A stretch of 34,874 nt of DNA from Sulfobacillus benefaciens (GCA_003023725.1 PXYT01000050.1:1-34874), one strand, 5' to 3'; counted from the first letter of the stretch, positions 26,686 through 34,556 are shown. A program made the numbers and translations. Notes: generated by a model from the letters alone, not told the origin.

Positions 26686-28278
26686 ATGAGCGACATTCCA
26701 GAAAAAAACACCCCCGTGCAAGCGGAGGCGGAAGTGGGTCAGAATAGTAATTCAACTATTGATATTACAGCACACTTACGACAAAAACGCAAGCCGGCGG
26801 AGGCGGCAGAACCTTCCATGTGGACAGACGATTGGACTGCGTGGTTTGTTCGGAAGTGGTTCGCTACACTAACTCGGGCGGTGGGTGATAAAAAACTTGG
26901 TGCCAGCGACAGCACGCTTTGGGCTGGCGTGCTCTATGAAGAACTAACGTTGGGGTGGTACCATGATGATCTCTATGGTTTGCGTTCTCGCAGTGATCCG
27001 TTATTTCAGCCCGTTAAAACGGATGTGGAGCGGTTGATTCAATCGATAGCCAACGAGCTCCGTAATCACGGTGTGACTGTCGAAAAATCCGTGACTCGCG
27101 TAGGCGACGTGATGACGGCATTCCGATATGTCTTGCCTCGGCCCAATGATGGGGATTGGATCAATTGGGACCGCGAGCACTGGAATCGGCATCAAGCGAT
27201 TGTGTTTACCAACGGGATATTGGATCTGGAAACGTTGGTGCTTCGCCCGCTGACCGCAGACGACCGCGCAACCTGGCGGATCCCCTACCGCTGGATGGGT
27301 GACCAACCCTTGCCCCCGAAATCGATCAGGTTTTGGTTGACACACTTTCAAAACTTGTTCGGGAAAGACAAGGAAGCCCGGCCAAAAACGCAAGCAGTAC
27401 TGGTGCGGTCGGCGGTGGCTTTAACCCCTTGGATTCGTGGGGCGCAGTGGCAGAAAGCTCTGCTGCTGATCGGCTCGGGGCAAAACGGGAAGGGTACCTG
27501 GATCCGGCTTTGGATGCACATCCTGGGACCCCTGCTGCAATCGGTATCTCTATCGGGATACGATGACCATAACCGATTCGGGCTCTCCAATTTGCGGCCA
27601 GACACCCTTGTGGTGGTGAGCCCTGATATGGACGAAAATGTAAAACTTCGGGGCACGGAACGGTTCAAAAAGCTCACGGGGGATGATGCCATCGATTGGG
27701 AACGCAAAAATCGCGACATCATCACCACGCAGTTTCAGGCGAGGGTCTGGATGGCCGGGCCGGTGGTGCCCAAAGTCGCCGACCGCAGTCAGGGAATGTT
27801 CCGTCGACTCAGTGATACGATCATTATGTTTGATCAGAAACAACCTGAGAACGCAGGGTATGAGGATCAGATGAAAACCACGGACAACATCGAAACGTTG
27901 CTGGTGATTGCCGTCACGGCGTTGCACCGGGTAATCACCGGACAGCAGGACATGCCCGTTCCGGCATCGGCCGGCGAGGCATTACAGGAATATCGCCGCC
28001 AGATCGATCTGTGGGAGCAGTGGTTCGACCCAGACGATGGATGGCTAGAGTTGGATCCGAACGGATGGGTCGCAACCCCCCGGCTCTACCAAGTGTACCA
28101 GCACTGGTACCAGAACTGGACCGGAAAGAAGTATCCCGAGTACATGTCGCGCACAACATTCGGGAAAAAATTCACGGAACATCTCGGTCCCAGGGTGGGC
28201 CGTGGAACCAGCAGCACGAAAGGCTACGCGGGAGTTGCCGTCAAATTCGAATGGGATCGGATGTTTGATGAAGGCTGA
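26686..28278 (+). CDS. Phage/plasmid D5-type SF3 helicase (replication protein)
   Basis: A 530-residue replication protein. The middle (about 100-240) resembles the D5_N domain. The SF3 helicase has Walker A GSGQNGKGT (about 262-270), Walker B LVVVSPDMDEN and the motif RFKKLTGDDAIDWERKN. The usual Asn of motif C before the proline appears replaced: MAGPVVPKVAD, then MFRRLSDTIIMF with the arginine finger region. No primase catalytic motif is evident at the N-terminus, so it may need another primase. AGGAGG precedes the ATG. The order HTH - helicase - repeat region resembles satellite or plasmid replication modules. Confidence 0.85.
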   Translation: MSDIPEKNTPVQAEAEVGQNSNSTIDITAHLRQKRKPAEAAEPSMWTDDWTAWFVRKWFATLTRAVGDKKLGASDSTLWAGVLYEELTLGWYHDDLYGLRSRSDPLFQPVKTDVERLIQSIANELRNHGVTVEKSVTRVGDVMTAFRYVLPRPNDGDWINWDREHWNRHQAIVFTNGILDLETLVLRPLTADDRATWRIPYRWMGDQPLPPKSIRFWLTHFQNLFGKDKEARPKTQAVLVRSAVALTPWIRGAQWQKALLLIGSGQNGKGTWIRLWMHILGPLLQSVSLSGYDDHNRFGLSNLRPDTLVVVSPDMDENVKLRGTERFKKLTGDDAIDWERKNRDIITTQFQARVWMAGPVVPKVADRSQGMFRRLSDTIIMFDQKQPENAGYEDQMKTTDNIETLLVIAVTALHRVITGQQDMPVPASAGEALQEYRRQIDLWEQWFDPDDGWLELDPNGWVATPRLYQVYQHWYQNWTGKKYPEYMSRTTFGKKFTEHLGPRVGRGTSSTKGYAGVAVKFEWDRMFDEG

Positions 28279-28282
28279 TATG

Positions 28283-28310
28283 CCGGGAGCTATCTAGCTC
28301 CCGGTTAATT
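28283..28310 (+). terminator. Terminator after the helicase gene
   Basis: CCGGGAGCTA (28283-28292), loop TC, TAGCTCCCGG (28295-28304), then TTAATTTTTG. A perfect 10-bp stem starting 5 bases after the stop codon. Confidence 0.85.
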
Positions 28311-28329
28311 TTTGTACGGGCACGGATTG

Positions 28330-28706
28330 CCGGTCGGGTTGCGGACGGTTCCGGACAGGAGTGGAAAGCCGGAAACCCGCATGGCTGTAAGGCTCGGGTC
28401 AGCAGGTCAGTAAAAACGCTTTTCTCCGTAATGTTTTGCGAGATTGCCCCACACGATGACGCGTGGGAATTGTCCGATGATTGTGGGATGCGTGATCATG
28501 GGAAGGAGGGGCGGCCCAGAAAGACCCTCTTAGGGGAAGAATATAAATTTAAATTGTCGCAATTATCGTCATGTGGGGTGAATTACTAAAAACTTTAGCA
28601 GAAAAGGGAAAATACTGACCTGCTGACCCGAGCCCTTACACAGAGCCACTTTCGGACGATCATAACTGACCCGGTACCTGTCCGGAACCGTCCGCAACCC
28701 GACCGG
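28330..28706. repeat. Long interrupted inverted repeat, candidate replication origin
   Basis: Outer arms of 30 bp are perfectly inverted (28330-28359 and 28677-28706; they begin CCGGTCGGG). Inner arms of about 24 bp (28387-28410 and 28615-28639) are inverted with one extra base; the core reads CTCGGGTCAGCAGGTCAG. The segments between outer and inner arms differ (27 and 37 bp). The 204-bp centre holds GC-rich small repeats near 28450-28500 and an AT-rich stretch near 28541-28570. It lies directly after the SF3 helicase gene, where origins of such elements often lie. Function is inferred. Confidence 0.75.
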
Positions 28707-29877
28707 TAAGAGACGTTTGAGGGGTCGAAGACGGGTGTCAAGCGCGCAAAGAAGACAAATCACGGCGTGGGTCCGCGATCTCTGAGTGCATAACATTTCC
28801 GAATTTAAGAATAATAGTGCGAATCAGGAGGCCGAAGCGTTGTTTCCGGGTCTATTCCATGCGGACTGACTCATGCAGAACCCCATGACTTGGTCTCACC
28901 CGTCACACCTGTGGTAAAGAGAAGAATTCTGTACAATGAGACATAACCTTCAGCGCATTTTTCTTATTCCCCTGTTGGCGTCTTGTCGTAGCGATTGCCT
29001 GATATTGTGTCCGTGAGCTCGCTTTACTTCAAGACTTCCCAGGTTCACTCGATGTTTGCCATCACTGCCAGGGAGCCTCCCGCTATATATTGAATACTGG
29101 TGCCCAGCCCGGGGCTCAAGGAGTAAGTTTCTCGAGTTGACGCAAGCACTCCGCTGAGCCTATTCCTATATACATGGCGGAATTGCTTCACTGGCTGGGC
29201 GCGAGGATTTTGGACACCGGCAGCAACGGTCCACCGTTTCCAAACCTATGAGGGATGGTTAACGCATCCATCGGACAGGCTGTCGACCGTCGTGAGACGG
29301 AAAAAGGTCACCGCCGGCTTAGGCCATCTCAAATTTGTGGGAGAAGGCATTGTAACATCTCCTATTTGCATTAGAATTATCCTAAGTCCATAACCAAAGA
29401 CACACCATAGAGAGGCAAGAAGTGAACAGCCCGTCATTTTTGGACGGCGGGAAATATTCCTGGTCTCAGGTGGCGGATTTTTATTTTGATACTGTGTCGA
29501 GTGAACAACGCCTCATACATGGACACCATTTGACGTAAACACCCTGTACACTCGGGGTGATAGGCTAACTTAATCACTCGGCTTGAAACTGTTGAAAAGC
29601 GAGTCAAAGAGACCGGGGCAACGATTCAACCATTTATCCCAATGGGGAGGGAGCCATTGTTCTCGTCAGGATCGACTCTTGATGCCATTGATTGTTGCCG
29701 ATAACTTTTGGACAACCCTGCTCGACTGCTTTACCGCATAGGGCGAGCAGGTTGCCAAGAAGGGAGGGGATTGGTGGTTTGTTAAGCGTGTAGTCCTCTC
29801 GTGTGAAGAGGAGTTCGAAAATTTTTCGATCAAAGGGAATCATTATCACGAATTTGCTATATAATAGGGGTAAAAGT
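28707..29877. other. About 1.2 kb with no convincing gene; coding scraps
   Basis: No intact gene is supported. Short coding-like pieces on the plus strand are: 29174-29251 (MAELLHWLGARILDTGSNG...), 29422-29538 (GTG start, NSPSFLDGGKYSWSQVADF, with AGAGG upstream), and an open stretch at about 29566-29703 (RLETVEKRVKETGATIQPF). They lie in different frames and look like remains of decayed genes; no family is recognised. The end holds the toxin promoter, with a TATAAT at 29860-29865 and a poor -35. Confidence 0.5.
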
Positions 29878-30243
29878 ATGAGGCGGGCAGCTACGCAATT
29901 CTTCGTGTTGGAGGCTTTTAAAAAAGCGACGCGGAAGCTAAAGCCTCCAGGACAAGAAAAGGTCTTGATGTCTGTGAGGCAATTTCAAGAGGAATGGAAA
30001 CAGAGCGAGTACGATGCGGACCTTTCGCCAGGGTATGATCTTCAACCTCTAGAGCACCGAGCGGGACAATATCGCGTGGTTGAGATACGCGCAGGGCGTG
30101 ATTGGCGGGTGGCCCTGATGATTTGGAATGATGTCTCTCAAGCATATTGGCTTCACACTTGGCGAAAGAGTGGCCGGAGAAATCCCCAAGACTATGATAC
30201 GGCCAGAGAACGAGCGAAAAGGCTTTGGCAACGGAAGGGGTAG
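29878..30243 (+). CDS. RelE/HigB-superfamily toxin
   Basis: A 121-residue basic protein. The C-terminal half carries the HigB/Gp49-like pattern: YRVVEIRAGRDWRVALMIW, then YWLHTWRKSGRRNPQDYDTARERAKRLW. Toxins of this type cleave mRNA on ribosomes. The ATG at 29878 is chosen because AGGGGT and a TATAAT lie just upstream; the frame stays open to 29803. It is followed 5 bases later by an XRE protein, the toxin-first order of higBA. Length is slightly above the usual 90-115. Confidence 0.82.
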   Translation: MRRAATQFFVLEAFKKATRKLKPPGQEKVLMSVRQFQEEWKQSEYDADLSPGYDLQPLEHRAGQYRVVEIRAGRDWRVALMIWNDVSQAYWLHTWRKSGRRNPQDYDTARERAKRLWQRKG

Positions 30244-30248
30244 AAACG

Positions 30249-30683
30249 ATGGACGACGACATTCGTGTGAGTAGCCAATCGGTGGAAGATTTGTTACGCG
30301 ATACGTTAATGCATCACGAAGAGACTTGGCCGGATGCCTTAAAGGATCAATTTCTGATGGATACCATGATTGAACTTTTTAAGGCTCGGCGACGAGCAGG
30401 ATGGACGCAGGATCAAGTAGCCCAAGCTATAGGGACCACGCAATCTGCCATAGCACGATGGGAAAAGGATTTTGAGGGGAAAATTTCATTACACCGTCTC
30501 GCGGATTTTGCTTTGGCGTGCGGAATGGTCCCGAAGATACAGTTTGAGAGTATCGATGTGGCTAAACAGCGGATGGCGTTTTTTGACAATGTCTCGACAG
30601 ACCCTAACGTGGTAAATTTTCCAGGTCACGATTCATCGACGACCGTTTCGAACAATTTTGCTAACGTCAACTTGGCTGGATGA
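30249..30683 (+). CDS. XRE-family antitoxin with C-terminal tail
   Basis: A 144-residue HTH protein. Residues about 40-90 hold the XRE domain (RRRAGWTQDQVAQAIGTTQSAIARWEKD) after an N-terminal helical part. Beyond the HTH a 44-residue tail (101-144) contains MAFFDNVSTDPNVVNFPGH and ends in a low-complexity Asn/Val stretch. HigA-type antitoxins neutralise the toxin and repress the operon. GGAAGGGG precedes the ATG at 30249. The third gene begins 3 bases after its stop. The tail is longer than in minimal HigA proteins. Confidence 0.85.
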   Translation: MDDDIRVSSQSVEDLLRDTLMHHEETWPDALKDQFLMDTMIELFKARRRAGWTQDQVAQAIGTTQSAIARWEKDFEGKISLHRLADFALACGMVPKIQFESIDVAKQRMAFFDNVSTDPNVVNFPGHDSSTTVSNNFANVNLAG

Positions 30684-30686
30684 TCG

Positions 30687-31409
30687 ATGGACATTAAGCT
30701 CATAGCGGCCCGAAAGAGTTTAGAATTTCCCGTTGACGGATTGCGGTTAACCGCTATCTCCACACCTGACACACTAGACGCGATCCGAAACTTGGTTCGC
30801 TTTCAATGGGTTCAAATCGCCCAACCTATGGAAACTTTTGGGCTTGTGGCACCGGTAATACCTCCGGGCGTGGTTTTTAATTCGGGTAGCTGGACCGACC
30901 CCACACATGGATCCGTGTTTGTGCGTTTCCTTCATATTGAGCAGACCCGGATCGTCATGGATATTGCGGGCCCATCAGAAGTTCTGATCGGTCTCGGAGA
31001 AGCGGTGGTGAAAACTATTCGAGATGTGGCACGAGTTTTTGACGAGGGTCCAGCCCTTACTGACCCTGAGACTGAATTGCATTATTCCGAAATGACAATC
31101 CAGTTGCCCGCTCCGCTCAGCATGATTTTACCGTTACCGCTGCGTCAACTATGGTCACAGTCCATACCTGACGAGGCTAATCAGCTGCTATCGACCACCC
31201 TCTATATGGATCGCCATATGCCTGATACTCCCTATGGGGGAGACCGTTTGGCCTCCCCGATTAAAAGTCAGGGTTATCGCTTATCCTTACGGAAGGGTAT
31301 TAACCCGGCGGCCCATGTGTACTTCAGCGGAGCACCCTTGAACACAGATGCGCACCGTGCATATCTTATGAAAGTCCATGAAATCGTGCAACAGCATATG
31401 CATCCTTGA
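30687..31409 (+). CDS. Unknown 240-residue protein, third gene of the TA operon
   Basis: Not recognised. It is soluble by eye, with no signal peptide or membrane helix. The middle reads GSVFVRFLHIEQTRIVMDIAGPS, then a helix GEAVVKTIRDVARVFDEGP, then proline-rich LPAPLSMILPLPLRQLW. The start lies 3 bases past the antitoxin stop, so it is very likely cotranscribed and coupled. Three-gene toxin-antitoxin operons may carry a SecB-like chaperone, but no SecB motif is seen here. It could be an accessory, immunity or regulatory factor. Confidence 0.7.
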   Translation: MDIKLIAARKSLEFPVDGLRLTAISTPDTLDAIRNLVRFQWVQIAQPMETFGLVAPVIPPGVVFNSGSWTDPTHGSVFVRFLHIEQTRIVMDIAGPSEVLIGLGEAVVKTIRDVARVFDEGPALTDPETELHYSEMTIQLPAPLSMILPLPLRQLWSQSIPDEANQLLSTTLYMDRHMPDTPYGGDRLASPIKSQGYRLSLRKGINPAAHVYFSGAPLNTDAHRAYLMKVHEIVQQHMHP

Positions 31410-31509
31410 AAGGGGAAAGAGTAGTTGAGAGAGGCACGCACCCTCGATATTGCACAAAAGACAGAATATTCGTACGCACATACGATTTTTCCCGCGTAGG
31501 CGGGGAAAA

Positions 31510-31635
31510 AACCATGCTAACCATGCGTAGTAGTACTAAGTATCGCTACAGCCGTTACGGGGTAACGGTTTCAGCCCGCATGGTTTTGTCGAAACATAAC
31601 CATGCAAACGGCGATCATAACCATGCTAACCATGC
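31510..31635. repeat. Cluster of AACCATGC repeats (iteron- or operator-like)
   Basis: AACCATGC occurs at 31510-31517, 31519-31526, 31598-31605, 31619-31626 and 31628-31635, and inverted at 31578-31585. Two pairs have a 9-bp period; CATAACCATGC repeats at 21 bp. Between them CCGTTAC (31552-31558) and GTAACGG (31562-31568) form a hairpin. Regular phasing suggests protein binding, e.g. a plasmid iteron array or operator. Nothing else in 31410-31864 looks like a gene. Confidence 0.7.
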
Positions 31636-31864
31636 AAAAGACTCCACAGGGAAGAAGAGGCCGGTAGAGATGGTACGATCTACCGATCGAGAGATCCAGG
31701 AAACGGGCTTGCCTCTCTTCCTTCCCCTAAGGGGGGTTGTTGGCATTGTCTCATCACCAAAGTGTGCCCGAGTGACGGTAAAGTCCCCCTGCCACCGCAA
31801 GCTATCACACCGCGTGATGGCTGGCCTAATCTGTAGGCTATAGCCGAAAAGGAGATGAGCAGGG

Positions 31865-32088
31865 ATGAAGAATGACGACTTGCAGGAATATATCGATCAG
31901 CGCCGGGCCGATCCCCATTTCCAATGGGCTTGGGATGCAAGCCAATTAGAATATATGTTGACCCGGCAACTCATCGCATGGCGGCGGGCGATCAAAACAT
32001 TAGTCTCGGGAAGCTGGAGAAACTGGTGACAGCGCTGGGAGCGCGGGTGTCCCTTATTATTGAGTCGACCAAAGCCCACAAACCTTAA
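31865..32088 (+). pseudogene. HigA-like antitoxin relic with deleted HTH
   Basis: The start (31865, MKNDDLQEYIDQRRADPHF...LEYMLTRQLIAWRR) looks like the N-terminal part of a HigA/XRE antitoxin. Right after it the reading frame shifts. The other frame, from 31978, reads GDQNISLGKLEKLVTALGARVSLIIE, the typical end of an XRE antitoxin after its HTH. The middle, which should read roughly as the TQEELAxxxGTxQxxISRLE helix pair, is missing. So an internal deletion that is not a multiple of three removed the DNA-binding part. The cognate toxin is not seen. Confidence 0.75.
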
Positions 32089-32801
32089 ATCCGTCAGCGA
32101 AGCCATCTGTGGGCTGGGTCTTCCCTCCAGAAGAGCCACACCCGTATCATTTAGACCCTATAGGGGAAAAAGACCTTGGTAACGTCGGTCTTTTCATTTA
32201 CCTTGAGGCAGTCTTTGGCTCCTGGGAGAGATGGTACAGCCTACCATTCAATAGACCCAGAGATCGGGCGTTACGAGTCCCCCGGTGCCGATAAAGCTCC
32301 GCCCCAAAACCCGTCAAATCGGAGAGGCTTTTCTCCTGCGACCCGTTGCAGATTGGCAACCGGGTGCAGATTTGCACCCATCTCATGCGAGGCTTTGGCT
32401 ATGACGTGATGGCTGTTTTTACGTGGTTGACATACGTGGTACGTCACGTCTGCCACATCCGACCCCCTGGGAAAGGTCGTTTGCCTAGATAATTCAAGAA
32501 AACAAGGCCATTAAAACAACCGGCCCACCTTGATCCGCTTCCTTGAGAGGCGGGGCGGGGTTTGAGGCCTTATTCATTCTCCCTTTGGGGAGTAGCCTGA
32601 CGTGGTGGCACGGCCTCTCGGTTCATGAACTGGTCTCGGTCTACATAACGTCAGTCCTAATGGGATTGGGTTAGATCCTTGGGAATGCCGACGAGCCGCT
32701 CTTGTTGTTCGGGGTGAACTTGGCGGTTCGATGTGGTGAAAATTCCGGACTTCACGGGGTTGCGGATTGATTGCGGTCTCGGCCCACTACTTGGGAAGTC
32801 G
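32089..32801. other. Gene-poor 0.7 kb with several hairpins
   Basis: No gene is supported. Two adjacent similar hairpins lie at 32345-32360 (GTTGC/GCAAC) and 32362-32379 (GGGTGCA/TGCACCC); both carry CAGATT near the loop. ACGTG-rich repeats are at 32418-32450, and CTCCC/GGGAG forms a stem at 32579-32592. A minus-strand stretch ending near 32668 reads KSGIFTTSNRQVHPEQQERLVG from a GTG. It is coding-like but short (about 32 residues) and without a clear ribosome site. Confidence 0.45.
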
Positions 32802-33278
32802 TCACGATCCCACGGAGGGAGAGTGAGAGGAGTCGTGAATGGTTGACGGGATTTGAGCCGACGGATGGGGCGTGAGAGTTTGTTTTATTTCATCGACGAT
32901 TTCATCGGAGGTCTTGTGTTGTTTCTCATATTTTAGACCGGTGATGGCGGCAATGACGAAGAATGTTAGGGTCAGGGTCACAAAGACCCCTCGCGTGAAA
33001 GCGGGCATAGATGTGGTACACAAGGCCCCGAAGAGAGAAACAGCCATACCGGCGGCGGTCGAGGCCCAGGTTAGATTTAAGTCGCCAGCATGCCACGTGT
33101 CCAACTTATGACGCAACGTATCTTCGGGAACAACAAAATGGTTGATTTCGGGTGGGGCCCATAACACGGTGTGCATATAGTGCGAAGAAGCGGGAGACGT
33201 GGAGTCCACGGCGACCGGTTCTGCTGGATTGGACGATCCGAGTGTGATTGAGGCGTTGTCTTCCGATTTATCCGTCAT
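32802..33278 (-). CDS. Small membrane protein of unknown function
   Basis: A 158-residue protein. The Ser/Thr-rich N-terminus is followed by NHFVVPEDTLRHKLDTWHAGDLNLTW. Two hydrophobic helices then lie near 77-97 (ASTAAGMAVSLFGALC) and 104-124 (GVFVTLTLTFFVIAAITGL), with a charged C-terminal tail. The ATG at 33278 is chosen because it overlaps the end of the zinc-ribbon gene by only 11 bases; its ribosome site is weak, fitting translational coupling. The frame stays open to 33383. No family is recognised. It is probably under the operator at 33637. Confidence 0.6.
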   Translation of the reverse strand: MTDKSEDNASITLGSSNPAEPVAVDSTSPASSHYMHTVLWAPPEINHFVVPEDTLRHKLDTWHAGDLNLTWASTAAGMAVSLFGALCTTSMPAFTRGVFVTLTLTFFVIAAITGLKYEKQHKTSDEIVDEIKQTLTPHPSAQIPSTIHDSSHSPSVGS

Positions 33279-33588
33279 GAGTTTGCGAAAGAGAAGATGT
33301 TGCCGATGCGGGGGTGATTGAGGGCTTGTCATAGGGAAAATCCGGATCCAACACCCGGGCGGCAATTTGCGCCGTCCATCCACAATGTGTGCAGGTTAAC
33401 ACGACCAGCGGCAAAGTGGGTCCTCCGAGTCGCACCACATTGGGCTGAAAATCCGGGGAAAAGGCTGGGGTCATCACCCCATTAAGCAAACTAAACTGTT
33501 TATGGCCGCATAACGGACACACTGGACCTCCCGGTTGTGTTTTGTTATTGAGCTGTTGGAGAAGGCGTGACTGCCATTCCGCGTCCAT
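33268..33588 (-). CDS. Small zinc-ribbon protein
   Basis: A 106-residue protein with two CxxC knuckles, Cys24/Cys27 (CPLCG) and Cys66/Cys69 (CTHCG), spaced as in a zinc ribbon, with a conserved-looking LVVLTCTHCGWT strand. Similar small proteins occur in phages and plasmids with unknown roles. GAGGGGG lies about 11 bases before the ATG. A TATAAT at 33633-33628 (minus strand) and an operator-like site just upstream suggest regulation by the XRE protein at 33802. It overlaps the membrane protein gene. Confidence 0.7.
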   Translation of the reverse strand: MDAEWQSRLLQQLNNKTQPGGPVCPLCGHKQFSLLNGVMTPAFSPDFQPNVVRLGGPTLPLVVLTCTHCGWTAQIAARVLDPDFPYDKPSITPASATSSLSQTHDG

Positions 33589-33627
33589 ATGATAGTGTCC
33601 CCCTCTTGTTTAACTGTCTACTACCTT

Positions 33628-33650
33628 ATTATAGTGAACTTTTTAAGATA
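33628..33650 (-). promoter_or_regulatory. Promoter and operator-like site of the zinc-ribbon unit
   Basis: On the minus strand TATAAT (33633-33628) is preceded by a site which on the plus strand reads AACTTTTTAAGATA (33637-33650). It shares TTTTAAGATA with the sites at 34467 and 34557. It would lie between -35 and -10, an ideal place for repression. No good -35 is seen. Confidence 0.55.
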
Positions 33651-33801
33651 AATCCTACCACATTTATTGGTCTTTTTTCCCGCTTCGTGACAATACAAGA
33701 CGGGTGGGGTTTTAGACCCCGCGTTTCCCGACCCACGCATCCAGCCTGCCCGCTCGTTCCAAAACATCCAGCATACGAACCAGAGAACAACCGAGCGTCT
33801 G

Positions 33802-34416
33802 TTACTCCTTTTCTTTTGACGCACGCCCCAACCGACGCACGACATCCTCAACTACGTCCAAGGCGGCATCACTGGCTACAAGAAACCAGTCCACAAGGCC
33901 TTTGCGCTTGGCCCACCGGGCGGTGGCAGCTGAACCATCAATACTGACCGGATAGTGAGACAACATGGTACTCAAGCGATCCGGGATCGGCTCTATAGCG
34001 AACTGCAAGACGTCTGCAAGATATTGTTGGGCGGCCGGTGACCATTTTGAATAGTCCTTCCCAGATTCCCCGAACATTTGTGCCAGTGCGAATATTGCCT
34101 CGGCAATGTCGGTCGGGGGGTCGGCGGAGTTGCCGCGGGATGGGATGGGGACATCGAGAAAAAATTCTATGGGGAGCCCAATCACAAACGATAATTTCTT
34201 TAAATTTTCGGGACTAGGCATAATCACCCCCTGCTCCCAATGATAGTAACTGCCGATCTGAACGCCCAGGGCGTCTGCGATTTGCCGGGCATTGAGTCCT
34301 CGAGCGCGGCGGGATTGGCGGATTCGAGATCCGAATGCTTTGGCGGCCGATGTAGACGCGGCGGGCATAAGAGAGCGAATTTCGTCATTCGTTAACAATG
34401 TTAAGACCTTCTTCAC
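33802..34416 (-). CDS. XRE-family transcriptional regulator (repressor-like)
   Basis: A 204-residue protein with an HTH_3 domain at about 29-82 (RIRQSRRARGLNARQIADALGVQIGSYYHWEQG). A helical C-terminal domain follows, including DVLQFAIEPIPDRLSTML and the basic end. No peptidase (LexA-like Ser/Lys) motif is evident, so it is not a typical self-cleaving repressor. GTG at 34416 is the only start that keeps the full leader; it has a poor ribosome site, and an ATG at 34368 is the alternative. The neighbouring DNA holds four similar 14-bp sites, suggesting autoregulation and control of both flanking units. Confidence 0.78.
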   Translation of the reverse strand: MKKVLTLLTNDEIRSLMPAASTSAAKAFGSRIRQSRRARGLNARQIADALGVQIGSYYHWEQGVIMPSPENLKKLSFVIGLPIEFFLDVPIPSRGNSADPPTDIAEAIFALAQMFGESGKDYSKWSPAAQQYLADVLQFAIEPIPDRLSTMLSHYPVSIDGSAATARWAKRKGLVDWFLVASDAALDVVEDVVRRLGRASKEKE

Positions 34417-34427
34417 TGCAATCTAAC

Positions 34428-34441
34428 TATCTAATAAGATA
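34428..34441. promoter_or_regulatory. Operator-like site next to the XRE start
   Basis: TATCTAATAAGATA, an inverted repeat with 5-bp arms, 12 bases upstream of the XRE gene start. It matches TATCTTTTAAGATA at 34467 in 12 of 14 positions. It would allow autorepression. Confidence 0.6.
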
Positions 34442-34450
34442 ACATAGTGA

Positions 34451-34481
34451 TTGACACGTTGTATAGTATCTTTTAAGATAC
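34451..34481 (+). promoter_or_regulatory. Rightward promoter overlapped by a near-perfect operator
   Basis: TTGACA (34451-34456), a 17-base spacer, TAAGAT (34474-34479). The -10 is embedded in GTATCTTTTAAGATAC (34466-34481), a 7-bp inverted repeat around TT. A bound repressor would block this promoter. It would drive the gene at 34602. Confidence 0.7.
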
Positions 34482-34556
34482 TCATATGCGTGGAATCAGT
34501 AATGGCTTGAAATATTTTACTAGGGAGATATGAAAGTAGCTTTACAGATACCATAA

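Noticed and set aside
28330-28706. Inverted repeat as a transposon or MITE
   Set aside because: No target-site duplication is seen at the ends and no transposase fragment inside; the position after the helicase gene favours an origin. Not excluded.
28820-28831. CGAATCAGGAGG matches the anticodon-side sequence of tRNA-Arg (25159-25170), possible att core
   Set aside because: Only 12 bp match, and the flanking tRNA 3' half expected beyond an attachment site is absent. Chance is plausible.
31510-31635. AACCATGC repeats as a CRISPR array
   Set aside because: Units are 8 bases, spacing is 9 to 79 bp and one copy is inverted; there are no spacers and no cas genes.
31406-31843. Long open frame over the AACCATGC repeats
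   Set aside because: It starts with TTG without a ribosome site, its composition is unlike a protein, and it overlaps the repeats; the upstream gene already ends there.
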